Origin: Adiantum capillus-veneris
Taxonomy: Eukaryota > Streptophyta > Polypodiopsida > Polypodiales > Pteridaceae
Length of the DNA stretch: 64,000 bases
Direction: 5' to 3'
Assembly (NCBI GenBank): GCA_014529385.2
Contig: CM043942.1
Location: 111,627,641 to 111,691,640 of the forward strand
The translations under genes were made by a program, and so were the position numbers. Shown here in pieces: positions 55,639-64,000 of the stretch; the stretch's first letter is position 1, and the number at the start of each line of letters is the position of its first letter. The notes beneath the pieces are model-generated. The model worked only from the letters and a program-made list of their open reading frames with translations, made no database searches and had not been told where the DNA came from.

Positions 55639-56253
55639 ATTAGTGGATGTCGACTGAAGAAATATCATCTACCACTCACACAGGATATGCTCCAACAAAT
55701 TCATCAAGGAGAACAACGAATGAAGGAAAAACAGAGAGTACGAGAAGAAGCTCAAGCAGAAGCACAAGAACGCATTGCAAAAAGAAGACTTCTGCGACGA
55801 CAACAACAAAGTGGAGCACCAGTGCGAATCAATGCCATTCGACTAACGAAGTTGGATGAAGACACAGTGGAGCCAAAAATTGCAGTCAAAGTGGACATCA
55901 CTCAAGTTGAATTGACGGCATTGCTTGATTCGGGAGCTCAAGAAAATTTGATCTCTTACAGATTATACCAACAGCTCAAAACCACAGGCCAACTTCATCC
56001 TACTCCTCAAGTGCTGGAAAGTAGTACATCCCACCCGTTGAAAACATTGGGATGGACTATATTGCATGTACAAGTACATCAATATATTTACCCACATAAA
56101 TTCTATGTGGTGGAGGATGAAAGCACACAACACCCAATGATGTTGGGACAACCTTGGCAAAAAGAGTACAATGTGCATATAGATTGGAATGCAAATGCAG
56201 TCAAAATTCAGCACGCACAAGAACAACAGGTGATAGCCTTTGCTCAGGAATAA
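55639..56253 (+). CDS. Element C second retropepsin-like domain, downstream of integrase
   Basis: In phase with integrase through the TAG at 55636. A Q/E/R-rich linker with predicted helix (HQGEQRMKEKQRVREEAQAE) leads into VEPKIAVKVDITQVELTALL and the active-site motif LLDSGAQENLIS (D81 counting from the ATG at 55687), then TLGWTILHVQVHQYIYPHKF and HPMMLGQPWQKEYNVHIDW (the L-G motif at about 153-154). These are the two hallmarks of retroviral-type aspartic proteases. It is distinct in sequence from the first protease at 49670-49920. The frame is open for 188 codons. The role is unknown: an extra protease, a dUTPase-like replacement or a captured DDI1/retropepsin-type host domain are alternatives. 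Confidence 0.75.
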   Translation: MSGCRLKKYHLPLTQDMLQQIHQGEQRMKEKQRVREEAQAEAQERIAKRRLLRRQQQSGAPVRINAIRLTKLDEDTVEPKIAVKVDITQVELTALLDSGAQENLISYRLYQQLKTTGQLHPTPQVLESSTSHPLKTLGWTILHVQVHQYIYPHKFYVVEDESTQHPMMLGQPWQKEYNVHIDWNANAVKIQHAQEQQVIAFAQE

Positions 56254-56944
56254 TCAGCTGCAAGCAATGCAATCACTGGAAAAAGAGTCAAAAGCAAGAA
56301 TGCCACCAAATAACAACATGATACCCAAGGCCAACAAACAGGTAAAAGCAAACCATGCTGACTACATACATACAAAGTCACCGACCGCATTGCAAAGATC
56401 TAGATTACCAAAACAAGGGAAACAAGTATGGATGCGGAAGGATAGAAATGACATGGCAGACAAACAACAATGCAACGAAAGAATTCAACAGAAGCAGATA
56501 GTTCAACCAAAAACCAAAGGCATAAAACAGATATGGATCCCAAAGAAACTGCTCAGCAATAACCCAAAGGTTACTCGCATTTGGATACCAAAACAAAAGA
56601 AAAAGGAACTCCCTTCAGTACAAGCAACAACGGAAGGAAGACAGCTACATTTGAAAAAGGACAACCGAGTTATGTGGATGCCAATCCGCAACAAACCAAT
56701 GTCAACCAAGGAAGTACCAAAACATCTACAAAAACCGGCAAAAACAAGCTACCAATGGAAAACAAAGGAAATACGGTCCACGACCATTCCGGCCAAGCCA
56801 ATCCTAACCAACACAACTACGGCTATCTCAACAGAAGCGGCAAAGCGATTGCCTTTTGCAAAAAAGACAATTAAACAGGGAGCAGTAGAGTTACAGCTGT
56901 TACTTGCAAAGAAAACAGGAAACCTCGATGGCGAATGCCAATAA
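56240..56944 (+). CDS. Element C basic ORF with repeated W-(I/M)-P motifs
   Basis: Unrecognised 234-codon frame overlapping the end of the second protease by 14 bp, in another frame. It is strongly basic (Lys/Gln/Asn-rich) and has four repeats: KQVWMRKDRN, KQIWIPKKLLSN, TRIWIPKQKKKE and RVMWMPIRNK (about 56426, 56525, 56573, 56666). No membrane segment or zinc motif. Basic composition suggests nucleic-acid binding, possibly a nucleocapsid-like function moved to the 3' end, but this is inference. It may be joined to the protease by a frameshift. Confidence 0.5.
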   Translation: MLRNNQLQAMQSLEKESKARMPPNNNMIPKANKQVKANHADYIHTKSPTALQRSRLPKQGKQVWMRKDRNDMADKQQCNERIQQKQIVQPKTKGIKQIWIPKKLLSNNPKVTRIWIPKQKKKELPSVQATTEGRQLHLKKDNRVMWMPIRNKPMSTKEVPKHLQKPAKTSYQWKTKEIRSTTIPAKPILTNTTTAISTEAAKRLPFAKKTIKQGAVELQLLLAKKTGNLDGECQ

Positions 56945-58660
56945 GCATCTTGCTTATTCCCTTCTTTTGCACAGCATTAATTTTTCCATGCATTGACCGA
57001 GTATGCATCAATTAGGGCCACATTAATCGGCCAAGCATTAGCACAACTTTTTCAACCTATGCACGGCACATACTCCGAGGCGATACCTTGTCGTCCGGGA
57101 GGACTCCGGCTAGGAGGGGGGGAGGCATTCTCAAAATGTGGAACCAATAGCAGAAAGAACAAAAAAGGGCATGATTTTTGACTATTTCAAGGGTTGTTGT
57201 TTGATTGTGAAATTTTCTGGACTAACCCAAGTACATATGCATACAGCATGTATCTATAGGTATATGGGGCCAAACGCCAAATCAAGCCCCTAGGTGTGTG
57301 TACATAAATAGAAATAGCCATTTTTCGAGCAAAATATTAAAAATTGCATGTGAGTGTATATAATGTTTTGCGGTGATGTTTGTGATTTATTATGATTTTT
57401 GGAGATTTTCTGGGTTTGATTTGCTATTTTCCTTTTAATTTTGCTAATTTTCGGCAGAAAAACTTCAAAAATATAAAAAAGCACGTGAAAACCGGTCGTA
57501 ATGAAAAAAAATAGGGGGATGATCAGTGACTATAGGACAACCTATGGTACAGTGGGGGTGCAATTATGAGACTGGAGCGAAAAGCGTGTTTTGGCCAAAT
57601 TTCTGGTAAACAGAGCAAATGGAGTCCAAATCAAGAAATTTTTGAGCCTAAACCGCATCTCACAATAAGATGGGAGCGTATGTCAAATTTCATGAAAAGT
57701 CGTTCGGGGACCTCCATTATAAGAAATTTTCACCTCATTTTCAGCTCATTTTCACTATTGACCTTGTGGAGAAAGCTTCTGCCACCTAGAGCGGACAGAC
57801 CTTCCAGCACCTTCTACGACGCGCACGACTACCCAACGAGCTTCAGACATGAGAAGTAGGCTCACCACCTTGAGCTTTTCGCGCATGTTTGTCATTATGT
57901 CGCGAAAACTAGCGTAGGGATCACACACAAAGCGGGCAGTAGAGACCTACAAGTAGAGACAGCGACCTAATGGCTAACCCAAAAGCAACGAGACTTCATC
58001 GACAGCTTACCCTAGCATAAGAGACCAGTCCTGGATGTCCAAAGGCAGTAGAAAACCATCGGGAAAAACCCTAATTCCTAGAATCCCGCAAAAGGCCACC
58101 AAATGAGAAATCGGCGAAAAGGCGCCCAAATGCTACCAAATTTCATGGGTAGGAGCATCTCGACATGCTCGACAAGACTACGTGACCCACATGACCAAAA
58201 AGTGACCCGAAGCGGCACTAAACTTCAAAAACGGCATCAGACACACAAAGCGTCAAATTGCTCTCGCGGCCAAACTGCATGCCCGTTTGCCACCAAAATT
58301 CACGAGTGGCTTTCCTAAACTATCAACAACCAAGTCCTATGGTGGTAGACCACCACAAATCATCGAAGATATGTAACAAAACCACGGGTGCTTCTAGAGT
58401 GACAAATTGCCAAATGAAGCTCCGGTGAAGTCAAAGTCAACAAAAACCATACGGCAAAGATCCCCAAGGGATCGGGAAGCTATGGAGACCAACATCAAGA
58501 AATTTCATCGCCAAAAAGCACTCCAAAAGTCAGAAAACGGCTCGAAGGCTCTGAAGTCCACACAGGGAGTTTTCTCTATCCATTTGATTTTTTTTATTAA
58601 AATTAGGCTTAAAAGGGACTCAGGGGGACTAAGGGCAGGCACTGGTGGCACAATCCATCA
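56945..58660 (+). other. Element C post-pol non-coding region
   Basis: Holds a purine tract at about 57108-57123 (CTAGGAGGGGGGGAGG), resembling the 3' polypurine tract at 63159-63173. Otherwise frames are short and without motifs. I see no gene. Confidence 0.5.
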
Positions 58661-59600
58661 AAAAATCATCAGGAGACATCCTACCCGTAGGATGTCTCAA
58701 GGGCATTTCTGGACACAGATCCCAACATTTTTCATCATACACATTTTCTGAATGACCTTTACATGCTATCCACCAAGTCTCATCACATTTGGACCAAAAT
58801 TGACCTCATATGCATGAAAAAACGCAAAGTTGGGGCATAGAGGCAATGGGGAGGCAATAATGGTCCATAGACCTACCAAATCGTGTCCAAATCACATGAA
58901 ACTTGCACAACACATTCACCAACACATCAACAACCAATCTGTGTGGTCAGAAGCAAAAATTGGTGAAGTAGATATCCTACGCGTAGGATGTCTATTTGAC
59001 ATTTTTGGCCTATAGAGGATGTTTGTCCATTCCAGATCCAATCACCTCATCATCAAGAGCTCATATATCAATTTTGAAGCCATTCTAATCATTTTTGACC
59101 CCCAACACCTTCAAGATACACTTTTTGAGCCCAAAAACACTACACAGGCTCTTACAAGCATCAATCCTTGTCCAAATCCAAATCCAAGAGCAGGGCCATG
59201 TTCCATAGGCCAAGGACTACCCACAGAAAAAATCTCATGTCATTTTGATGAAATAGACATCCTACGCGTAGGATGTCTCTAGCATAATTTGGACCTTCTA
59301 TGCAAAGAGTGACATCATGGGAGCCAATGCCATGGTGCAATGAGCCCATATACCAATTTTCAACCCATTTGGACATCAATTGCTACCTGTTATGGACTTT
59401 CTACCCAATTTGTGACCTAAAGCCTGAATCAGCCAAAAAATCCCCTTTTTGATATCCAAATCCATATCCAAGCACATAGCCATGTTCCATAATCCATACA
59501 CTACCAGCATGTCAAGTATCAACTAATTCTGATGAAAAAGACATCCTACGCGTAGGATGTCTAAATGGAAAATTTTGGCCACACTTGCACTGTGAACACA
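58661..59600 (+). repeat. Element C post-pol palindromic repeat array
   Basis: Four palindromes (arm AGACATCCTA, centre CGCG) at 58674-58697, 58970-58993, 59256-59279 and 59539-59562; the last two are perfect over 24 nt. Spacing is 296, 286 and 283 bp. Between them the repeats share phrases such as CCATGTTCCATA and CAATTTT(C/G)AA. Same core as the leader repeats at 32184-33053. Confidence 0.95.
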
Positions 59601-59727
59601 TGCACAGTTTCACAAGTTCCTTTTAAGCTTTATTTTCAATTTTCAAGTCATTTGGATAGATAAAACTCAGTTTCTCAGCTAATATGGAAAAAACGCTAAC
59701 TTCGAACTACTTAGTGCAACAGGATCT

Positions 59728-60543
59728 ATGGCAGCCGCGAAGTCACCGGCAAAGAAGAAAAGAATGACCATTAAGGATTACCTAAAAGAAGTGGAGCCCT
59801 TTGTCATACCAGAAGGAACACTAAAGCCCACCAACACATGGATCCAAGAAGATCTGTTAGAGTCCAACGACCTAAAGATCTACCAAGGAGTATTCAAAGA
59901 CACTGAAGGGAATGTGATCGAGCTACCAATGCTGCCGCGAGAACTCAATGAGTTCGTAAGAAGCAAGATGGCCGAGTACTTGGAGAAGATTGATCTCCAC
60001 AACTATTTTGAAGCAGTGCCGGTAGGGGTTGACATAAAGAGAGTCTGGGAGTTTGTGACGACCATCAAAGAAGACAGAGTGGCCAAAGTAACCATCTACA
60101 AGGCAGGCCAGAAACAGAAATAGTCATCACCGAGCAGGTTGTAGCAGATGCACTAGACCTCTCCAACAAGGGGGATAGTGTAACTAAAAGAAGGGATGAT
60201 ATCAAGGTGTACAATGAGAAGAAAGGAAACTACACTTTTGAAGATATTGCCAACCCAAGAGTGGCAGTAATGAGTCAGTTGTACAACCAATACTTCCACA
60301 TGTGTACGAAGAGGCCACAAAAGTATAGAATGCCTCCAGGTGCAATTGCCACGACATTCACTTGGGCAATGATGAAAGGCACCCCAAAGATAATCAATTA
60401 TGTAGCATATATACATGACAACCTAGTGAAGATGGGTAACAAGAAGCCAACATATATTGTGCCAGGAGAACTAATCACTAAGGTGATTTATGGGGCATTA
60501 CACGCAAAAGGAAGATGGCCTGACCCCCCGTCTCAAAATGACT
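59728..60543 (+). pseudogene. Element C accessory ORF, N-terminal domain
   Basis: Starts at ATG 59728 with a basic N-terminus (KSPAKKKRMTIKDYLKEVEP) and continues IYQGVFKDTEGNVIELPMLP, ELNEFVRSKMAEYLEKIDLH, EAVPVGVDIKRVWEFVTTIK. A one-base frame change near 60105 moves the reading into the frame EIVITEQVVADALDL, then FHMCTKRPQKYRMPPGAIAT and YIVPGELITKVIYGALHAKG, ending TGA at 60541. The H element carries a diverged copy (29800-30690). By eye it resembles the 'putative plant transposon protein' domain found near Athila elements; function unknown. No signal peptide or membrane segment, so it is not a retroviral-type envelope. Confidence 0.75.
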
Positions 60544-62348
60544 GACTAAGGCTTAAAGAAGACAAAGAAGACGAGCCACAAAGAGCACCAAGGGTTGCTA
60601 CAAGATTGAAAAGAAGGCTAGAGCCTGTTCAAGAGGAGCAGCCAGAGCAAAAGAAAGGAAAGAAAGAGTTTGCCCAAGTGCCGGCGAAAGAGACAAGGTC
60701 ACAAAAAGGGGCAAGATTAGAGCGGCTGATGGAGAGCTTCAGAGCAGAGAAAGCCATTAAAGGTGATTTGAGTGAACTCTAAAAGTTGTCTCCAGAAGCA
60801 ATGTCTGGATCATCCCAAAGGGTGCAAAGGGATAGATTCGAAGATTACATTAAAAAATTTTGAGATTCTTGATGCCGCATCAGAAAATATCCCACATGTA
60901 CCTTTCACAGAGGAGGAAGTGGAGCAAATACGACAGAAACTGCTAGATGCGCAAGAGAGCCAAGAGAGAGAAAGAAGTAGACAGAGATTTAAAGAGAAAA
61001 CCTACATCTCTACCACCCAGCCCTAAACCCAGCCCACTGCCCTCACCACCTCCTCACAACCCTCCACAAGAAGATAAAGAGGAGGATGACAAACACAAAG
61101 GCCATGAGGAGCCCAAGAGAGAACAAAGCCAAGAAAGGGAAGAGGTTAAACCCAAGAGTGAGGAGACAAAGCCAAACGAAGAATACAGCACATTTTTGGA
61201 CCTGCTAGGTGCAGGATACACAAAAGAAGAAGCTGCCACAGTCTCATTCGACTTGGCAAGCAAAGGGCCTAAGGAACAAATGAAAAGCATCAGGTTAGTA
61301 GAACTAAAAGAGATGGCAACAGAAACAGTGGACTTGCACCCGCCCTCCAACGACTGGGATGTGGTGATGACAAAGTTAACTGGGTTCAGAGCGCAGTCCA
61401 TGGCCTTAGAAAGTGAGATGGCAGCTCTCAAGGCCACGAAAGTAAAGATAAAGCTGGAAGTAGACTCTCTACAAGGACAAAGCCAAAGGCCAAAAGAGAG
61501 AGAAGCGGAGCTACAGGCCAGCCTCACAAGGGCATTGCAAAGATGCCAGGAAATGGAAAAGGAAAATCAGGCAGCAGCCCAAAGAATGCAAGGAGTTGAA
61601 GACGAATGTCAACAACTCAGCAAATCACTGATAGATGCCAAGAGGGAAAGGGATAACCTGACCCTACAGCTGGCTGAGGAATCTAAAGAAGTCGAAGCCA
61701 TGCGAAACGCCAAAGAAAAGGCGGAGATAGATCAAGAAGCTCAGGGAACAGCTCAAAGTGAAAGATCAGACCATCCAGAGGCTGCAGGCATCTCCTTCCA
61801 GAGTCAGAGCTACTAGCTCGACTCACATCATTACGGAAAGTCAACGTTATGAAGAACAGATGCAAGAACTTCAGAAGGAGCTGACTCTAGAGAAAAAGCA
61901 AAGATTGATGATGGCAGAAGGGTCTATTGTCATGCAAACATGAATGGAAGAAGAACAAAAAGACCTGCAAGAGGAATTAGAAAGTATCAAAAGGAAGCTC
62001 GAGGAGGCGGAGAAGATAAACGCCGAATTGAACGACCTCCTCGTAAATATGGGCGAAGAAGCTGAAACAGAGAAACAGAAACTCCTAAAGAAGATTGAGG
62101 AGCTAAGAGGACAGCAAGCCGGAGAGCAAGAGGGCACAGGGCCAGTGGCCAATGAAGACATTGATTTAGAAAATGTGGCAGATCCGGTGGACACACCTAT
62201 GCAAGAGGAAATCCTAGAAGGATCCTCTCAAGAGCCACAAGATCTGACACAAGAGGAGGAAGAAAAGCTACGTAAGGCAATAGAGGTGGAGATCAGAGAG
62301 ACAAAAAAGGAAGCCATGGAGTGGGAGCAGAGGGTTTTCAAGTCATGA
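60544..62348 (+). pseudogene. Element C accessory ORF, linker and coiled-coil region
   Basis: Continues after the TGA with a basic linker (RLKRRLEPVQEEQPEQKKGK), then frames 60772-61026 (PFTEEEVEQIRQKLLDAQES), 60947-61816 and 61944-62348. The 60947 frame starts Pro-rich (PSPKPSPLPSPPPHNPPQED), includes FLDLLGAGYTKEEAATVSFD, and becomes a long heptad-type coiled coil (MEKENQAAAQRMQGVEDECQ; RERDNLTLQLAEESKEVEAM). The 61944 frame is an acidic coiled coil (DLQEELESIKRKLEEAEKIN). Several frame changes and a TGA at about 61942 divide a formerly continuous protein. Likely role: oligomerisation. No homologue recognised. Confidence 0.65.
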
Positions 62349-63121
62349 CCATCCAGAAGATTGACGCCAGCAACCTCAAGCGCGAATGGCTTCAACCCTC
62401 TCTCCCATATCCATTGCTGAAATATGAAGCTGCCACCATCAATAAGAGGATTAGAGAAGAGCCGACCGTGCCACTCTACAACGCAGACATCTCCCAACCA
62501 GAAGGGGCCAGGCTAATAGTTGACTCTCAGCCCAAATGGAGGAAGGCTTGGCTCACAAAGTACCCACAATACCTAATCCACTTGGTAGAGGAACCGAAAA
62601 ACATCAAAGACAACCTCAGCTTTTATCCTCTACCAAGGATCAGGATGTGGAAAGCCCAGGAGATCCTACAAAGGAGCCAACCCACTTGGCTGAATTACCC
62701 TAAGCTGCCGAGCTTGAAGGCAGGTGAGAGAATAAGTGTCCAATACATGGTGAAAACCCTAACGGGCACCATCAAATTGTTCACTGGCTCACCTGACCTT
62801 ACGTGCATCATGATGAGGAAAATCTGCAAAACCCTTTTAGCAGTATTTGAGACATTCAAGCCAGGCCAGGTGACAGACAGTATCTTCTTCTTCCAAGATA
62901 CTTACAGATGCTCTTATGATCTGTCTGGTCAACCTTCCAAGGAGGTGATACATGTGTTGTATCGAAGGATAATGTTTCTACCATCCTTTCACCTCCAGGC
63001 CTTTGAAGAAGCGTTCTATACCGGCTTCTTCACAATAAACACTGATATTTTCGGCCCAACAATGATGAATCTACATGCAAGATACGAATCATTGATCAAG
63101 ATGCGTGAAACCATACGATGA
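62321..63121 (+). CDS. Element C accessory ORF, C-terminal domain (unknown)
   Basis: A 266-codon frame that overlaps the end of the coiled-coil frame by 28 bp. Sequence looks globular: REWLQPSLPYPLLKYEAATI, KWRKAWLTKYPQYLIHLVEE, FYPLPRIRMWKAQEILQRSQ, SVQYMVKTLTGTIKLFTGSP, SIFFFQDTYRCSYDLSG and LPSFHLQAFEEAFYTGFFTI. It ends with TGA 38 bp before the 3' polypurine tract. No membrane segment, zinc site or known catalytic motif. It is the most intact part of the accessory ORF. I do not recognise it. Confidence 0.65.
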   Translation: MGAEGFQVMTIQKIDASNLKREWLQPSLPYPLLKYEAATINKRIREEPTVPLYNADISQPEGARLIVDSQPKWRKAWLTKYPQYLIHLVEEPKNIKDNLSFYPLPRIRMWKAQEILQRSQPTWLNYPKLPSLKAGERISVQYMVKTLTGTIKLFTGSPDLTCIMMRKICKTLLAVFETFKPGQVTDSIFFFQDTYRCSYDLSGQPSKEVIHVLYRRIMFLPSFHLQAFEEAFYTGFFTINTDIFGPTMMNLHARYESLIKMRETIR

Positions 63122-63158
63122 AGAAGCAGACCAGCGGCCATGTCGAGGACGACATGAG

Positions 63159-63173
63159 CAAGGAGGGGGGGAG
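63159..63173 (+). promoter_or_regulatory. Element C 3' polypurine tract
   Basis: CAAGGAGGGGGGGAG directly before the LTR start TGTTAGAAG. Confidence 0.9.
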
Positions 63174-64000
63174 TGTTAGAAGCTGGACACACCCCACGAA
63201 AACTAACTACTCGAAAGATTATCATTTTTTGTAATTATTCATTTATTGAGGAAACCTGATTTTCCACCTTGTAAATATTGGGGCCTACAGAAGTTTCCAG
63301 ATTGTATCCCAGTTTTGATAGATAGATTGAGTAGATGGTTGATTTGGAACTTTAGGGTTTGAGAATTGTAAGGTATATATACCACTTTTTGACCTTAATG
63401 AAAAACCTTTTCTCATTTTAAAAAGAAGTTTTGAAGTCTGTGAGTGAGCGTATTGTGTCCGAGAGAGAGAGAGAGAGAGTGTGAGCTTCATCTTGACGCT
63501 ACGTGTGCACCGGTGGTCAGAATCGAGTGCGGAGAAGTGCAGTGTGTTGACCCCGATGATAGCTACGTGCCGATACCTACATTGCGCGCGTACGGTGATT
63601 TGGTGATTTGGTGAGCATACGTTGTCCGATTTTGCATTGCAGCATATCCACGTGTTCACATTGAGTAGAACTACACATTAGGCACTTTAGATTTCGGAAA
63701 CGAAGACCTGCAAATTTCGGCCAGACATCCTACGTGATTTTGCACCGGGTGATTTGGGTTGGGGTTTTGGTTCATAGACCTTAGGGAGAGCGACCTATTG
63801 GTATTAGTAGGGTCTCCTTCAAGTTCTATGGTGTTTCGAGATTGTTTGATGGGTGTTCGGCTCTAGAAAGCGTTGTAGGAAGTTTCCTCTTATGCACTCT
63901 TGAAGGTTGTGACTTAAACAATTGGTAGAGACCTCTGTAGGAATTAGTTAGGAGTCGGTCGAGTGTAGGTTGACACCTTATGCTTGCTTCCACGCGTCTG
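63174..64000 (+). mobile_element. Element C 3' LTR (cut by window end)
   Basis: Matches 30695-31550 with scattered substitutions, a different (GA)n length (63462-63478), and a deletion of about 40 bp near 63593 relative to the 5' copy (31116-31158). TATA-like GGTATATATACC at 63372-63383 and the palindrome half-site at 63723-63734 are conserved. About 115 bp remain beyond the window. Confidence 0.95.

Larger units (their letters stand above)
30695..64000 (+). mobile_element. Element C: giant Athila-like Ty3/gypsy element with nested insertions
   Basis: The 5' LTR (30695-31636) and the 3' LTR (63174 to beyond the window end) are clearly the same sequence. PBS, polypurine tract, gag, protease, RT-RNase H, integrase, then a second protease-like domain, a basic ORF, a palindromic repeat array and a long accessory ORF lie between. 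Subtracting element B and the solo LTR gives about 19.5 kb. There is one RNase H and a tRNA-Asp PBS, both consistent with the Athila lineage. The left flank is element H accessory ORF sequence, so C sits inside H; the last 5 bases before it are CACGC. Confidence 0.85.

Noticed and set aside
59728-63121. Envelope-like gene of Athila type
   Set aside because: No signal peptide, membrane segment or glycosylated ectodomain pattern can be seen; kept as an accessory ORF of unknown function.

Overview
This is nuclear DNA of a land plant with a large, retrotransposon-rich genome. The evidence is the dense layering of Ty3/gypsy LTR retrotransposons, plant-type primer binding sites (PBSs) matching the 3' end of tRNA-Asp, Athila-like and Tat-like pol architectures, solo LTRs and plant-style LTR promoters. 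The species is not determinable by eye; a fern, lycophyte or gymnosperm would fit, but that is a weak guess. I found no convincing host gene, tRNA, rRNA or CRISPR array. Every long open frame that makes sense is a retrotransposon gene, and nearly all are broken by stops and frameshifts.

Layout, left to right. Element A (minus, Athila-like gag) fills about 1-8451: a gag relic interrupted by a plus-oriented solo LTR (1188-2629), a leader with repeated palindromes, a PBS, and a long 5' LTR (6018-8451). Element G (minus, tRNA-Met-type PBS, chromovirus-like order gag-PR-RT-RH-IN) occupies 8452-13145 and is cut inside the integrase by A. Element F (13146-22573, minus) is a tandem LTR-internal-LTR-internal-LTR array of a gag-only, non-autonomous element with a period of about 4 kb. 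Element E (22574-24659, minus) shows only its leader, PBS and 5' LTR. Element H (24660-30694, plus) has a partial 5' LTR, a PBS, a 3-kb leader built of ~284-bp repeats each carrying an AT-rich palindrome, a gag relic, and an accessory ORF, with no pol. Element C (30695 to beyond 64000, plus) is a very large Athila-like element, about 19.5 kb without its insertions. It is interrupted by element B, a 12.2-kb Tat-like element on the minus strand (33729-45969, 4-bp target duplication ATTC), and by a solo LTR (53144-54754, 5-bp target duplication CCTAC).

The layers read as nested insertions: A inside G inside F inside E inside H, with C also inside H and B inside C. The left halves of H, E, F and G should therefore lie beyond the left edge of the window, in reverse order.

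Three observations stand out. (1) Elements A, H and C each carry arrays of repeats whose core is a palindrome. The palindrome sequence differs per element, but the spacing is about 285 bp in H and C, and the centre is CGCG in C and in the cleanest H unit. In C the array occurs both in the leader and between pol and a 3' accessory ORF. The F LTR carries a further palindrome with paired, compensatory changes between copies. (2) Element C has non-canonical coding content: a second retropepsin-like domain downstream of integrase, a duplicated linker plus H2C2 zinc-finger module before integrase, and a ~1,100-codon post-pol coding region (N-terminal domain, coiled coil, C-terminal domain) whose N-terminal domain also occurs in H. 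(3) Element B carries two pairs of tandemly duplicated small ORFs between PBS and gag; the longer pair has an F-box-like LPxxLxxxVxRLPH motif.
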